Assembly (NCBI GenBank): GCA_964247055.1
Contig: OZ176055.1
Coordinates: 7,502,001 to 7,566,000 of the forward strand
Length of the DNA: 64,000 nt
Direction: 5' to 3'
Source: Paragordius varius
Taxonomy: Eukaryota; Nematomorpha
Below, piece after piece: positions 22,451 through 34,527 of the stretch (position 1 is the stretch's first letter; each line of letters begins with the position of its first letter). Both the position numbers and the translations under genes were made by a program. Under the pieces are notes generated by a model. That model saw only the letters and a list, made by a program, of their open reading frames with translations. It was not told where the DNA came from and did not search any database.

Positions 22451-25400
22451 AATAATGTACTACAGGAAAAAAATAATAAAAAATGATAAAAATAATATTT
22501 TTACTAATTTTGGTTCATTATCTACGAATGATTATAAATTAAAAATGGGCGCTTTTTAAACGATTGGAAAAGTGAATAAATAATTTAGTGTCTAGCTTGT
22601 TGATTAAAAAACTCTAATCGAAGGATCCTTAAGGGGGGTCTACCCTATTATAAAATCTCAAATTTTTTTGTATTTAGCTCAATCAACAGTTTGGCCCCAA
22701 AATTGTACAACTATTGCTAAACGAGAAGTTATTTATTTAGGTCCATTTGGTGCTTTGAGTTATGTCACCGGGGTCGTTTATATTGACCGAAAAAATTTTG
22801 AATCAGCTAAACGGACGCTCGACACTCTAGGTAATCGATTGAAACCTGAAAAGGTATATATTTTCAGTATTAAATTTTATTTTTAATTTAGTTTTTATTT
22901 TTAAAAAAATATTAGCTTATATATCAATTCAGTAAATTTTAATAAAACTTTTTATTATACCGCTTTTCTTGTAATTCTATCATTTTGTGTGTGCTGGCAA
23001 AGATTTTACTCCTAATTTTTTAACACATTTTAAAGAATATACGTTGCGTAAATAACATTTAGTAAGCCAAAATTGTGTATTTTATGATTTAAAACTAAGG
23101 CTATGATAAAAATATTAATATAATTTAACTGTTAAAAAAAATTTATACATTAATTGTATTACAATCTGTAAATTAATTCCTTTTTTTAGCTTAAAGTTTG
23201 GATTTTTCCGGAAGGAACTCGTAACCATGGCACGGGTATTTTGCCTTTCAAAAAAGGAGCTTTCCATCTTGCTGTTCAGGCTCAAGTTATTTTTTCTTTT
23301 TATTTCATATACGTATTTTACAAGTTAAAAAATCTTTTTTCTTCTAACCTCAAATTACATGCATAATAGGTTCCGATTTGTCCCGTGGTGTTTTCATCGT
23401 ATTACCCTTTTTATTGTCGTTACGAAAAACGATTTAAACGAGGTAAGTTATATGAGGTGTTTAATATAATTAGAATTTTTAGTTACGTTTTTCGATCTCT
23501 TTTTCAATAAAAAGCGACGAAAAATATGGAATTATAAATTTACAATAAATATAGAATGACAAAAATGAGTTGTTTATATATCATTTCAAATCGCATTAAT
23601 AATTTCAAAACAATATAAATGTAACAACACCATTACAACCTTAAAGCATTATAACTAGCGATAGTTTTTGCCCAAATTTTTTAATTAGCATAAAAATAGA
23701 TCCTAAAATCCAATATCTTTGGCCTTTTTTAGTTAAAATCATGAAGATATAACATTAAATTTTCTTATTATTCACTAAATAGTTTCCAAGCAGTCTTATT
23801 ATGCAAATTTTAATAAAAATATTGCTAAACATTTGAGATTTTTGATATGATAATTATAATCACTTTTATATTTACAAATACTTTTACTTGCATAAAATAT
23901 CCTTTAAACCATTTCCCATATTTTTTTACATGAATAATATATTTATATGGTCACTTTGGAGTTTGCCTTTATTTTTAAGTAAAGATCTAAGCATTTTTTA
24001 TTCATTAAAGGGAAAGTTATTGTAACTTGCTTACCACCCATCCCCACGGCCGGTTTAACCTACGATGATGTGGAACAATTAAGTCACAAGGTTCGTCATT
24101 TAATGGTCCGGGCTTTTATGGAAAGTAGTGCTAATGCATACCCAAGCTATTTCGGCCTAGGGACTCCATTAAGAACTCGTTGGGATAAATTGGAATCCGA
24201 ATATGAGGAAAGATTGATTGAAAAATTGCGTAAGTTTGTTTGCTTTATTTTGGTTTTTTTGGTCACTAAGAAAAAAGAAGTTTTGACAAAATTGATTTAA
24301 ATTTTTGTTGGTGGTATTAAGTTGGATTTGATCGGTAAAGGCGAATAACAGATAAATACTTAGTTCAGGTATAAAAATATAAAAATTGCAATTTAAACCC
24401 AATGATGCGCTCGATCGCACCCTCTGCAAAAAAGCCATAAAGACCACGTTCAAAACTGAAGGGTATCCCTAACTCGACGAGTGTTAATTGTATAATTAGG
24501 AATTAGATGTAAAAAATTTAAAAAACTTTATTTTCAAAATTTTCTTTATTGACATTGATTTTTGATTGTTCCTGTTAAGACTGATTTGTTTGGTTCTTTT
24601 TTATTTTTATTTTGTTATAATATATATTTTCATTTATAGTAATAAGGATAAGTTTCTGAATTAATAAACGGTCAGACCTGTTATTTGCGGTTAAAACCTA
24701 ACTCTAGTTGGTGATTTATTTGAAAATAGTCTATTATTTATGAGTTCAAAGGTCAGTATTTTTTATTTATTTTAAAACTAAACTGTCTTTTATCTTCATG
24801 GTCCTTAGATCATAGAATTGATGAATTTATGGAAAGTTTTGATGATACCAATATTACACAAAACATGCCATCAGCCACAGGTATGATGAATGATGATATA
24901 AAAAATAATGATACTAAAAATCAAGGCGATACACCCAATTCAAACCAATCAGTGCGATCAGATATGAAGGCCCGTCATCAATATAATGAGGAGTCTAGCG
25001 ATGTTTTTACCTTTGATACCCATGACATGATTCGTGATTTTATAAATTATAACTCAGACACGGCCTCTGATTATAAAAATTCCACTTCCCTATACGATGG
25101 AAATAGCAAAAATGTTCAAAATATCGTTGTCACAAAAGATGTAAAATCATCCCAAAAAAATAATAGCGACATTGGAGCACCACAAAATACTTGTCAAGCA
25201 GGAAATAATGTTTGCAGTAAAAACACATCACCTAAGCGATTATCTCCAACTACCCCTAAAATAAAACCGTTCATAAGTTCGACGGGAGATCCGGTCATAG
25301 ATAAATTATTTGATCAGGAGAGATATCAAGAAGGTATACAAGTATAAACGGGTATTTTTTAAACATTTAATTAAAGTCGCATGATTGTAAAAAATTCTCC

Positions 25401-27447
25401 AGTATTGCACAGAAAAAGCTCTAAAAATGCTATAAAAATTGTATACAAATATGTTTTTATGAACTAATATTTACGTTTAGCGATTTTATTAGCTTTTATT
25501 TCATTTTATAGGTGATTTGATCTATGCGCAAACGTTTTATACTACTTCAATAAAATTAACTTACTAAGTATCAGCTTAAAAGATGTGAAGACATAAGCAA
25601 ATAGCTAAAGATTTTATATTAATTATAAAAAATGTTGCGATAAAAACTTTTAATTCATAGTCTTTTTTTTGTTTCTTATATTAAAACTTTCCTCATTAAA
25701 TAATATGTGACCTGCAAATATACACAGTCACCAAAAAAATATTTTTATAGAATATATTGTATCATGATTTTTAAAGTGCTTTTGGTTTTGGGCCTTACGA
25801 ATCATTTAAAAAAAATACACTTTTGTGCTAAATACCTTTTATCGAAAAATGGTATTTGCACACATTATACTAGATAAAAACATTTTTATAACTAACTTTA
25901 TTCCAAAATCATTAAAAAATATCATAACTTATAATTAAAAAAACAAAACAATGTTTGTAGTAATTTTAAAATAGACGTAGACTCCGAAAAGCACCTCCCT
26001 CTCTAAAATAGGCTTGTTTTCTCAAAATAAACGCAAAAATGCCGAGATTGGGCGATGACAATTTTTAATATATGCTAGATTACAAAGTGTCCACAAAATA
26101 TATCGATGATATATAATATATATATTTTGATGTGAAAATGTATTATAATTTAAAAATGTTATTCACACTTTTATAGTAAAGGCATATCAGAAATTGGCAA
26201 AATTTGCTCACATTTTCTAAAATAAATTTGTAGTGATAGCTTAATGCCTAATTCCGAAAAATATCTCTAAAATATATAAACCACATAAAAACGCAAAGCA
26301 ATAATTTTTTAAAAATATTACTTTATAGATGTAGGCAAAGCCCCAATTTTTTTCGCGTTTCTTTTGCCTAGATCTCGTAAAATAAACGCATGCCCAGATT
26401 GCGCGTTAAATATTTTAAAATTTGAAATCAACTAAAATTTTTTAAAATGCCTTTTTTCAAAAATTTAATTTTTAGCAAATTTTGTTGAAATGCTTCATAC
26501 TTATTTGAGGAATGAAAGAAACAGTAAACCGCTTCAAATTGATTTAAAGGTTTGTTTGCGTTCCAATTATGGTGTATTTTTTTAAAAAACACATTTTATT
26601 TTTAACATAAATTTGAAAACAAATATTTTCAAGATTCTGTGATGGAAATGTTCCGCATCATGAAAATACATAGAAGAGTGTTACAATATTCTAAAGCGTT
26701 TTTATACCGTCCATCATGCTTCAAAATAGTATGAAGTAATATATAAATTTTTTTATCGCGAATCGGCATTTGAGTTTATTTTAAGCGTACTAGCCCATCT
26801 TATAAAAGCGAAAAAATTTGGGATTTTCGGAGCCCATATATAAAAATTCAAATTTATTAAAAATTTTGTTTTAGATTTAGTTATTGATATTTTTTGAAAT
26901 GAAGTTTTTAGCTTTCACTAAAAAAATTTTGTTTAACAAAATGTGCGCAAATTTTGCCATTTTCTATATGGGGCATTTACTACAAAAGTGGTTACAACTT
27001 TTTATATCAGCTTGGGGGCGAAACTAAAAACACCATGACAATCCTGATGATTTTCATATCAGAATATTTATATTTCATTTAAATTTTATTAGAATTCCCG
27101 ATCTTGGACGCAAAAAAAAATTTTTGAAAAAATTCTTACTTAATTTTAAATTTATATGGCAAAATTTTGTTGGAGCATACTTTATGCAATTTTGAAGCAT
27201 ATAAAATCAAAATGTTATATTCACATATATATCTATTTTTTCCTATTTTGCATGATTTAGGAAAAGGATTTTGCGGTAATTTTTTCTTTGTCGCATTTTC
27301 ATCCTAATTTAATTTAAATGTAAAGTTTTTTATTTCTTTTTAGGCATAACAGATCCTGTTACACAATTCCTGGACAAAATTGTGCAAAAAATCCAAAATC
27401 ACTCCCCTTCATCTTCGCCAAACAAACCCTCGATGAAAAATACATAA
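21748..27447 (+). CDS. 1-acyl-sn-glycerol-3-phosphate acyltransferase (AGPAT1/2-type), 560 aa or 385 aa
   Basis: Converts lysophosphatidic acid to phosphatidic acid in the ER membrane. Eight exons, all phases consistent: 21748-22103, 22130-22263, 22678-22853, 23190-23285, 23370-23442, 24011-24229, 24809-25333 and 27344-27447. Motifs in order: NHQSSLD (residues 155-161), GVVYIDR (195-201), FPEGTR (228-233), VPICPVV (255-261). Hydrophobic segments lie at about 20-40 and 85-108. The N-terminus is about 70 residues longer than usual, with a basic [10 protein letters not shown] stretch. Intron 1 is exactly 26 nt. Exon 7 (525 nt, 175 codons, phase 1-1) encodes a low-complexity Asn/Asp/Ser-rich insert near the C-terminus. 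Being symmetric, it could be included or skipped. The last intron carries a family-P palindrome. Confidence 0.93.
25720..27090. repeat. Long palindromic element, family P copy 2, in the last AGPAT intron
   Basis: The left arm has AAAGTGCTTTTGGTTTTGGGCC (25775) and AAACGCAAAAATGCCGAGATTGG (26028). The right arm carries the reverse complements, e.g. AAACTAAAAACACCATGACA near 27021 and AATATATAAAAATTC-type blocks before it. The full arms pair over about 600 bases. It adds about 1.4 kb to the intron. Confidence 0.8.
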
Positions 27448-28123
27448 AATATGTTTTTTTTTCTCTATATACTTAAAAATACTATACCATGTGATGCGAA
27501 AAAAAACTTACTTTCATAATTCTCAATGCCAAATTGTTGAGAGATAAATTATGCATAAAAAAGTGTTTTAGATTATTATAAAAGATTTTTATAGAAGGTC
27601 GAAAAAAATCAATAGCGGTTTAAAATTATCAATGTCATACCACCCTCATACTCTTAATAATGATCAATAACTCAAAAATGTACTGCAATTATAAAATCAA
27701 CAATAAAACTGTATTAAAAATATATTCATATACAAAATTTGTTTCCCATTTTTTTTCCTAAATGAAATTTCTTATATTCTAATTATGCAAAATCGAATCA
27801 AGCGAATTTTTTTAGCATAAGTTTGCGCCCGCTTAATTAGTCATTAGCATAATTTTTTTCCATTCTATTAAATTTTTAGTACCCTTACGTTGTGTGATTT
27901 GCATAATTCATTTCATATTTTTAAACGATACTATCACAAACTTTATTTGTCTAAACATAATAATGATTGTGTAATCTAAAAGATGTATTATGAATCTATG
28001 TGCGCATCAATAAAAAAAATGTAAAAATAGATTTACAAAAAATATATAATAAATTTTTATTACACATACTGCAATTTTTATTTCATGTTAAAAATATTTT
28101 TTATATTGGTTTGCTTAAGGTAA
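27448..28123. terminator. Convergent 3' intergenic region with polyadenylation signals
   Basis: A 676-base gap between two convergent genes. A canonical AATAAA lies at 27702-27707 downstream of the acyltransferase stop. TTTATT at about 28076-28081, read on the minus strand, can serve the SEL1 gene. Nothing else recognised. Confidence 0.5.
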
Positions 28124-29718
28124 TTATGTAACTTCTTGTTTTCGTTTCAATGGATTCGTATTATATAAATGCAAGTAGTGTTGACTTTTAGCTATGGAGG
28201 GCTGCTCATCTCCCCAACCCCGGTCCCAATATATGGCTAAATTGAATTGAGCCTGGGGGTGTCCAGCATCAGCTGATTTGGTATAATATTCTTTGGCCTG
28301 TAAAATCAAAAAAAAATTCAATTATGTGATAAAAAAGTTATTAGTACCGTTTCGGTTTCATACAAAATTTGTTTGGGAAAAAAATAGTTTTGGTCTAAAA
28401 AGTTTTAAGAATAACTGTGTACGGTTTCAATGTTTTATTTCAAAAAAATTTGAATGCGGTTCGATTTTTTTAAAATAAAATGGCACTGATTGTTCGACTT
28501 TCTTAATTTTACGGATAGCTTTTTATTGTGATATGATGTGAGTTACAAAAGTATAAATATACAGTTTATACTTTAATATTAAAGGGAAAAATTTATTGTA
28601 TCCGGACTTGTGAATGCTTTAACACTCGCCTGCCGAGGGCTAGTGTGGGAAAATTGCGTAGTTTCGGTGTTCAAACCCTGGCACACAGTGCAAGAGTCCG
28701 CCCTATTTTTTAAAGGATAGCCTATTTTTTTGATATAATGTGAGTTACAAAGGCGTATAATTAAACTATACAAATATGTTATCTGTTGGGGGGGTTAATT
28801 TAAATGAAATAAAAAATATAAATAAACTTTATATTTTACCAAAAATTTTGAAACTAAGGTTCCAAAAAAGACTAATGATCTAGTTCCACGAAAACGGTAA
28901 ACAAAGTAAATCTGTGAAATACCCCGTAAAGTTAATTTTTAGGTTTAAAAGATGAGAGGGTAAAGTTATCGGTGCTAAATATAATTTTATCATAATTCTA
29001 ATAGAAAAAAAAAACAAACTAATTAGTATACTATACACTATGATATGTGGTATACACTGTCCTCAAAATATTTGGTATAAAGCCACCTATTGCTTGATAG
29101 GGTAATACTTTTAATTGTGGTAAGCTAAGGAAATAAACTCCATAACATGTTTTCTATTTAATATTATAGAAGGTGTTTTCTGCCAAAAAATTTGTGAATA
29201 TCAAATTAAACTTATCATATTTACTTTTTTAAGATCCTTGGAAACTCCGAGACCCAACTCATACATAAGTGCTAAATTAAAATAGGCCTTTTCATTGCCT
29301 AATTGACTGGAAGACTTGATCCAAGTCAACGCCTGGGAATATTCTTCTTTTTTGAGGAAAGCCAACCCAATAGCATGATTCGTTTGAGATTCTGAAATAC
29401 GTAAAGACTCGAAAATGGAATCCTTAAAACTCGCGTCCGAAGATGTTGGTTCAAAAACTTTTGTGGAAGTTGGATCAAAAAAATTAGAATTACGCTCATA
29501 TGTTTTGTTATTTTTAAAGAAATTAGATCTACTCGTATTAAATATATATTTTACCCTTCATCTCGTTTTTCAGCATCATCGTCATTATATTTAGATTTTA
29601 GGTCATTGTATGTTGCATCAGTTGAATTAGTATGCCTCAATACATCTTGTATGCGCTGACAAAACCCTAAAATATAAATTTAAAAACCCCTTGATAGGGA
29701 TTGAGTAAATCTCCACAT
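28124..29718 (-). CDS. Small SEL1-repeat protein with mitochondrial-type presequence (DELE1-like), 206 aa
   Basis: Four exons: 29688-29718, 29555-29666, 29225-29528 and 28124-28297, with introns of 21 nt (29667-29687), 26 nt (29529-29554) and about 930 nt. The N-terminus MWRFTQSLSRGFCQRIQDVL is Arg-rich, free of acidic residues for the first 17 positions, and amphipathic, as in mitochondrial import signals. After an acidic, disordered stretch come two SEL1/TPR-like repeats: AIGLAFLKKEEYSQALTWIK / KAYFNLALMYELGLGVSKD and LKKAKEYYTKSADAGHPQA / QFNLAIYWDRGWG. Family knowledge: DELE1 combines a mitochondrial presequence with C-terminal SEL1 repeats and relays mitochondrial stress, but it is much longer with more repeats. 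The name DELE1-like is therefore inference; any mitochondrial SEL1 adaptor would fit. Confidence 0.8.
28513..28760. repeat. Possible tRNA-derived SINE between ~45-bp direct repeats
   Basis: GGTGTTCAAACCCTG at 28666-28680 resembles a pol III B box, and AACACTCGCCTGCCGAGGG upstream resembles a tRNA anticodon arm (as in tRNA-Gly). The segment is bracketed by two similar copies of a GGATAG ... GATATAATGTGAGTTACAAA unit, at about 28513-28558 and 28715-28760. No intact A box is seen. It lies in the long intron of the SEL1 gene. Confidence 0.4.
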
Positions 29719-29767
29719 GGTTTTGCTGTTTAAATGCTGGTATGCTTTGAAATGTTGAGCGAAAAGC
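29719..29767. promoter_or_regulatory. 49-bp bidirectional promoter/5' region
   Basis: Just 49 bases lie between the start codons of the SEL1-repeat gene (minus) and COQ2 (plus). Little room remains for leaders or classical promoter elements. Shared control of two mitochondrial genes is inferred; minimal or trans-spliced leaders are possible. Confidence 0.55.
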
Positions 29768-32673
29768 ATGACAGTTTTGGTAATCGGGAGAAAAGTTTTA
29801 TCGTTAAATTTTCAAAATAAAACCGCTATCTATGGTTTGAAGTTTTTTACTACACATGTAAAAAAATTCAATAATTACCTACAACTTATTAGGTTTGACA
29901 AGCCTATCGGTATCAAAAAATCTCTATATGTAATTAGGAACGTGGTTAGTATTTTGGCCTGGGATGTGGTCATTGACTCTTGCAACTCATATTCAAAATA
30001 ACATAGTAAATACAGACATAAATATGGACAAAATACTATTAACTTTTCCGGATCCCAAATTATTTTTGTATTTTTCTCTCGGGAGCTTTCTAATGAGAAA
30101 TTCGGGGTGTATTATCAATGATATGTTTGACAAACGATATGATCGATATGTTAAAAGAACTGAGAATAGACCACTGGCTGCAAACAGACTTACGAAATTT
30201 AATGCATTAACTTTTTTAGGATTAAATTTATCGGCAGCTCTTCTTATTTTACTACAACTTAACAATCTCACCATGCTTTTAGGTATATTTAGCTTTTAAA
30301 AAATTCACTTTATATATTCAGGCGTATTAGCTTTGATTCCGACTATTACCTATCCTTTGTCTAAAAGATTCTTCCCGTGGCCTCAATTACATTTAGGTTT
30401 ATATCTGTTTGCATTATTTTGTTTTCGTCCATAATCCCTTATTTTTTATATTAAATTCTGGCATTCATTAATGTTTCGATATATTTTTAATTTATGACGT
30501 GTTGATACATTTGTCATTTTTCAATTTTATCACATTGCAACGAATTTCAATCAAATTTATTTTGTTTTTCTTTTTTATATAAAGGCATAGTGTTTAACTG
30601 GGGTTCCCTCATGGGTTATTCAGCCGTATTAAACAGCCTAATACCTGCCCTACCCATTGCACTTTTATATGGTGGAAGTATTGCATGGACTCTGGTTTAT
30701 GATACTGTTTACGCTCATCAGGTAATTAATATATAAATTATTAAATTATACAGCCACATTATTGATTATATAGGTATTTTATGTATAAATGTTAATTTTT
30801 TAACCTATTTACAATACCAATATAACATAGTTTAGCTGCTAACTTTATACAAAAAAATCATATTTTATAATGCGTAAGTAACCAATATACACAGTGTACA
30901 CAAAAAATTATCCGGAATATTCCGATAGTATTAGGAATTTAATGGTGCTTTTGGTTTGGCTCTTACGAAGGATTTAATAAAGGTGTTTCAATTTTGTTCT
31001 AAGTGCTCCATATAGGAAAATGGCATTTAACCACCTTTTTGTAAATATTTTTTTGATGAAGGCTTAATGCTTCATTCCACAATATCACTAAAATTATCAT
31101 AAACAATTTATGAAAAGTAAAACAATATTTTTATTATATTTTAATTTTTAGATGTGGGCTCTAAAAGTTCCTAATTTTTTTGCTCTTTTAAAACGGGCTA
31201 GTTCTTGTAAAATAAAGGCAAAAATGTTGAAATGGCGCGATAAAAATTTAATATACTAAATTTTGACACCAAAAAAATTTTTTTAAAAATGCGTACTTTA
31301 TACAAAAATTTAATTTTGGGCCAAATTTTATTGAAGCGTAGTTCATCCTTTTTTAGGCATGATGAAACCGACACAAAAACTATATGTTATAAAATTCTAT
31401 ATTTTTTTGCTGAACATTTCTATCACCTTATAATTTTAATCAATATATTCGTTTGTCTTCAAATTTATGTCAAATGAAATTTTTTTTATATAAATTCACC
31501 AAAATTTAAAAGTAAACGAACCTTTAAATTTAAATTCTGATGGAGAAATGCGGTAGAAATGTTCAGCATCATTAAATTATATAGAAAAAGTGTTTTTACA
31601 ATATCTAAAAGCGTTTTTATAATTCCAATCATACCAAAAATAGTAGGAAGTCACGCTTCAATAAAATTTTGCTAAAAATTGAATTTTTCTAAAAGCATGC
31701 ATTTAAAAACTATTTTTTTCGTCAAAATTTAGCATATATCAAAACTCTTATTGCGAAAATCTGGCATTTTGCGTTTATTTGTAAAAAACTAGCCCGTTTT
31801 AGAAGAGCAAGAAATTAGGGGCTTTAGAGCCCACATCTAAATATCAAAATATTATAAATTGTTTTGCTTTTTATAAGTAGTTAGTGATATATTTTAGTCA
31901 ATGAAGCATTTAGCTTTCGACAAAAAAAAATTATTACAAAAAATGTGGTTATTTGCCATTTTCTTATATGGAGCACTTAAAAACAAAAGTGAAATATATC
32001 ACTCGTAAGGCCAAACCAAAAGCACCTTGATACTGATACAATTTTCTATCAAAATATACTTATTTTATCAAGATATTTTTTCGAACACCAATTTTAGAAA
32101 AGTAAGAAAAAAAATTTGTTCATTGCATAGTTTTTTTATAAAATATGACTTTGTTTAAAAATGATTATGTTTATGTAGAAAATATCTAAAAAAACATACT
32201 CGATCAATATTATCATGAGGCATAAATTTATGATCGTGTGCTACATATTCAAAAACTCAATATAGAGAGATTTATTATGGGGGGAAAGGGTACTGTCATC
32301 AAAAATTCTATTTTTTATATGATAATACTAGGATAAAATGTATGATATGCAATTGGGATTACATTCAACGGCTCTTTACTTTGCTCGTGCACCCAAAAGA
32401 TTTTTATACTTGTGTGCTATCTTTTCTAATGCCTGTTTTGCGGGGATAGGACATACGTTTTCTTACCATTTTAATGAACATATATCAACCTTACTCCATT
32501 TTCATCCCTTATATTATATATTTATTGCTCTAAATACAATATATATGACATGGGCCATAAAATGTGTCGATTTGAATGACCCGGTCTCGTGTGGTCAACA
32601 TTTTAAACGCCATAATGTGTGTGGAATACTTACTGCCCTGGCATTTATTACTGGGAATGCGTCTTTTTTTTAA
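29768..32673 (+). CDS. COQ2: 4-hydroxybenzoate polyprenyltransferase, mitochondrial, 346 aa
   Basis: Attaches the polyprenyl tail to 4-hydroxybenzoate in ubiquinone synthesis, in the inner mitochondrial membrane. Exons: 29768-29909, 29938-30282, 30322-30396, 30585-30721 and 32332-32673. Introns 1 and 2 are 28 nt and 39 nt. The first about 40 residues are basic with no acidic residue, fitting an import signal. Then comes RFDKPIGTWLVFWPGMWSL, the first Asp-rich substrate site NDMFDKRYDRYV with RTENRPLAA, TYPLSKRFFPWPQ, FNWGSLMGYSA, and the second Asp-rich region YDTVYAHQDKMYD followed by GLHSTALYF. The second motif reads DKMYD where most COQ2 proteins have DKRDD, so one Asp is replaced by Tyr while the outer Asp residues remain. 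Length is normal for the family. Confidence 0.95.
30886..32090. repeat. Long palindromic element, family P copy 3, in COQ2 intron 4
   Basis: One of the cleanest copies. Near the left end lies ATGGTGCTTTTGGTTTGGCTCTTACGA (about 30943) and, near the right end, its mirror TCGTAAGGCCAAACCAAAAGCACC (about 32005). Arms of about 550 bases meet near 31480. The left tip reads ACACAGTGTACACAAAAAAT. The arms contain a short open frame with no gene-like features. Confidence 0.85.
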
Positions 32674-33317
32674 ATAAGCTTATATTGATTTTTTAATATT
32701 TTATAACTGTCATTATTTCTACATGCGTAGATATTATTGTATATAATTTTAAATACAGAGTTGAAAATTTTGTATGTAATAATATTTTGTTAAAATAGCA
32801 TGTAAAACAATTCTTAAATAATTAAAAGTCCTTGAAAATTAAAATGGTAAAAAACATGGATAATTTGACAAATATTTATTTTTATAACCATGGAATAGAT
32901 ATGGGCGCTGGATTTTGTAAATATGACATAACAACAGCAAATATAGACAACCTTAAGATTAATTTAAAATATACATAAAATTGCTAACAATCTGTTTGGT
33001 ATCATCAGAAGTTTTAGCATTTGCAAAACTAATAAAGGCACAATAGAGGGCAATCCAAGAGCTCCATTTAATCTACATTCATTATATGTCTAACTCTCAT
33101 CATCAATCCAAACATGCTAAATATTAAGCCTAAAATATTCATATAATCATGTATGGGATCTTCTGATCTAGCATATGGCCCTGAATCCAAATTATATTTA
33201 AACCTGCGATAATAAAAAAACTACTTGTGAATTTTATACTTTTTTGGTTCGTTCATTTTTCATATGGTTGTTGTACTACCACATTTTTGCAAAAATATAT
33301 TATTATTTTTAACATTT

Positions 33318-34060
33318 TGATTCGAATTGGGGTATCTATATGCCCCAAACAATATTTAAATCGATATTTTAAACAAAATTATAGAAAGAAACGGTTCATT
33401 ATTCTATTAATAATTATATAAATAAACCAAAATATCAAAATAAATTAGTTTTGAAAAAAAGTTTCGTATCAAAGTACTTCGAGGAAAATTACAACATCTT
33501 TGCAAATATCATGTTTATTTGATTCTTAGTCCGAAATTAAGGGTACTTTTTATTAAATGACATTTAACATTAATCTAAACAGAAAAAGTGGTATATTTTG
33601 CATTAATTTATATTTAGTTATGCATATATAATGTTGGCTAAATTTTACCTGGTTTGAACAAATATTTTTCAAAATTTAGGTTCATTAATGTTGTAAAAAT
33701 GGAAACTTTTGCCGTGGTTTTAATATATTCCATATTGTTAAACAACACTGGGGTATAAAAAACCCCCATTTAAATCGAAGGAATAAACTGAATGTGTTGT
33801 ATCTAAGTCCGAACTAAAATAATTATTAGCTCTAATCGCATTTTCTCTATTTTTTGGGACAAATAATTAACTTTGTATTCAATGTTTTACCAAGTATATA
33901 CTATAGGTTTAGTGTTGAGAACGCTTTGAGAAAATAATTAAACAAGTTTTTATGACGAATAAAATATTCATCAATATGTAAATTTTTCAGTGTTATCCAA
34001 ATTTTGAGTAGTTTTCCTCTAATAGCATCATTAAAAGTAACGTAAAATATCTTTGATTTT
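33318..34060 (+). repeat. Dispersed repeat H, copy 1
   Basis: Shares ordered blocks with 36070-36570 and 45590-46140: a TTCGAATTGGGGTAT/ATGCCCC tip, AAATCGATATTTTAAA, AAAGTTTCGTATCAAAGTACTTCG (33455), GTGGTTTTAATATATTCCAT (33715), CTGGGGT...ACCCCCATTTAAATCGAAGGA (33749) and GAATGTGTTGTAT (33790). Non-coding, family unknown. Confidence 0.6.
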
Positions 34061-34527
34061 TGGAAAAATTATGCGCATAATGGCCTTTTAAGCTCAATGA
34101 TTGTATAAATGTTAAAAAGTCTTATCTCAATTTAGCGGCCAATAACTCTTTACATTTCACATTTTTCTTAATTTTAGATAATTACTTTATAACCTCGAAA
34201 CTTCTAATTTTGCTGCAATTATTTATCACATAGTTTTTTATGTTAAATGTATATAAGTTTAACCCTAACGTTGGGATAGCTCTAAGCGATTATGCCCAAC
34301 ATCTGATAAATCGATATTAAAAATTTGATGCTAAAATGTAATTCAAAAGCTTTCCATTAAATTTTTTTCCTATCATATACATTTTTCAGATGTATTAGCT
34401 ATTAAAAAACCGAAGAAAAAAATAGCGACCAAAAAGTTTGAGATTGGGATTATACATTTTTCAAAATTATTTATTTTAAATTGTGCCTCTAAAGGCTACA
34501 AAATTAATATTGTTATCATTGACACAA

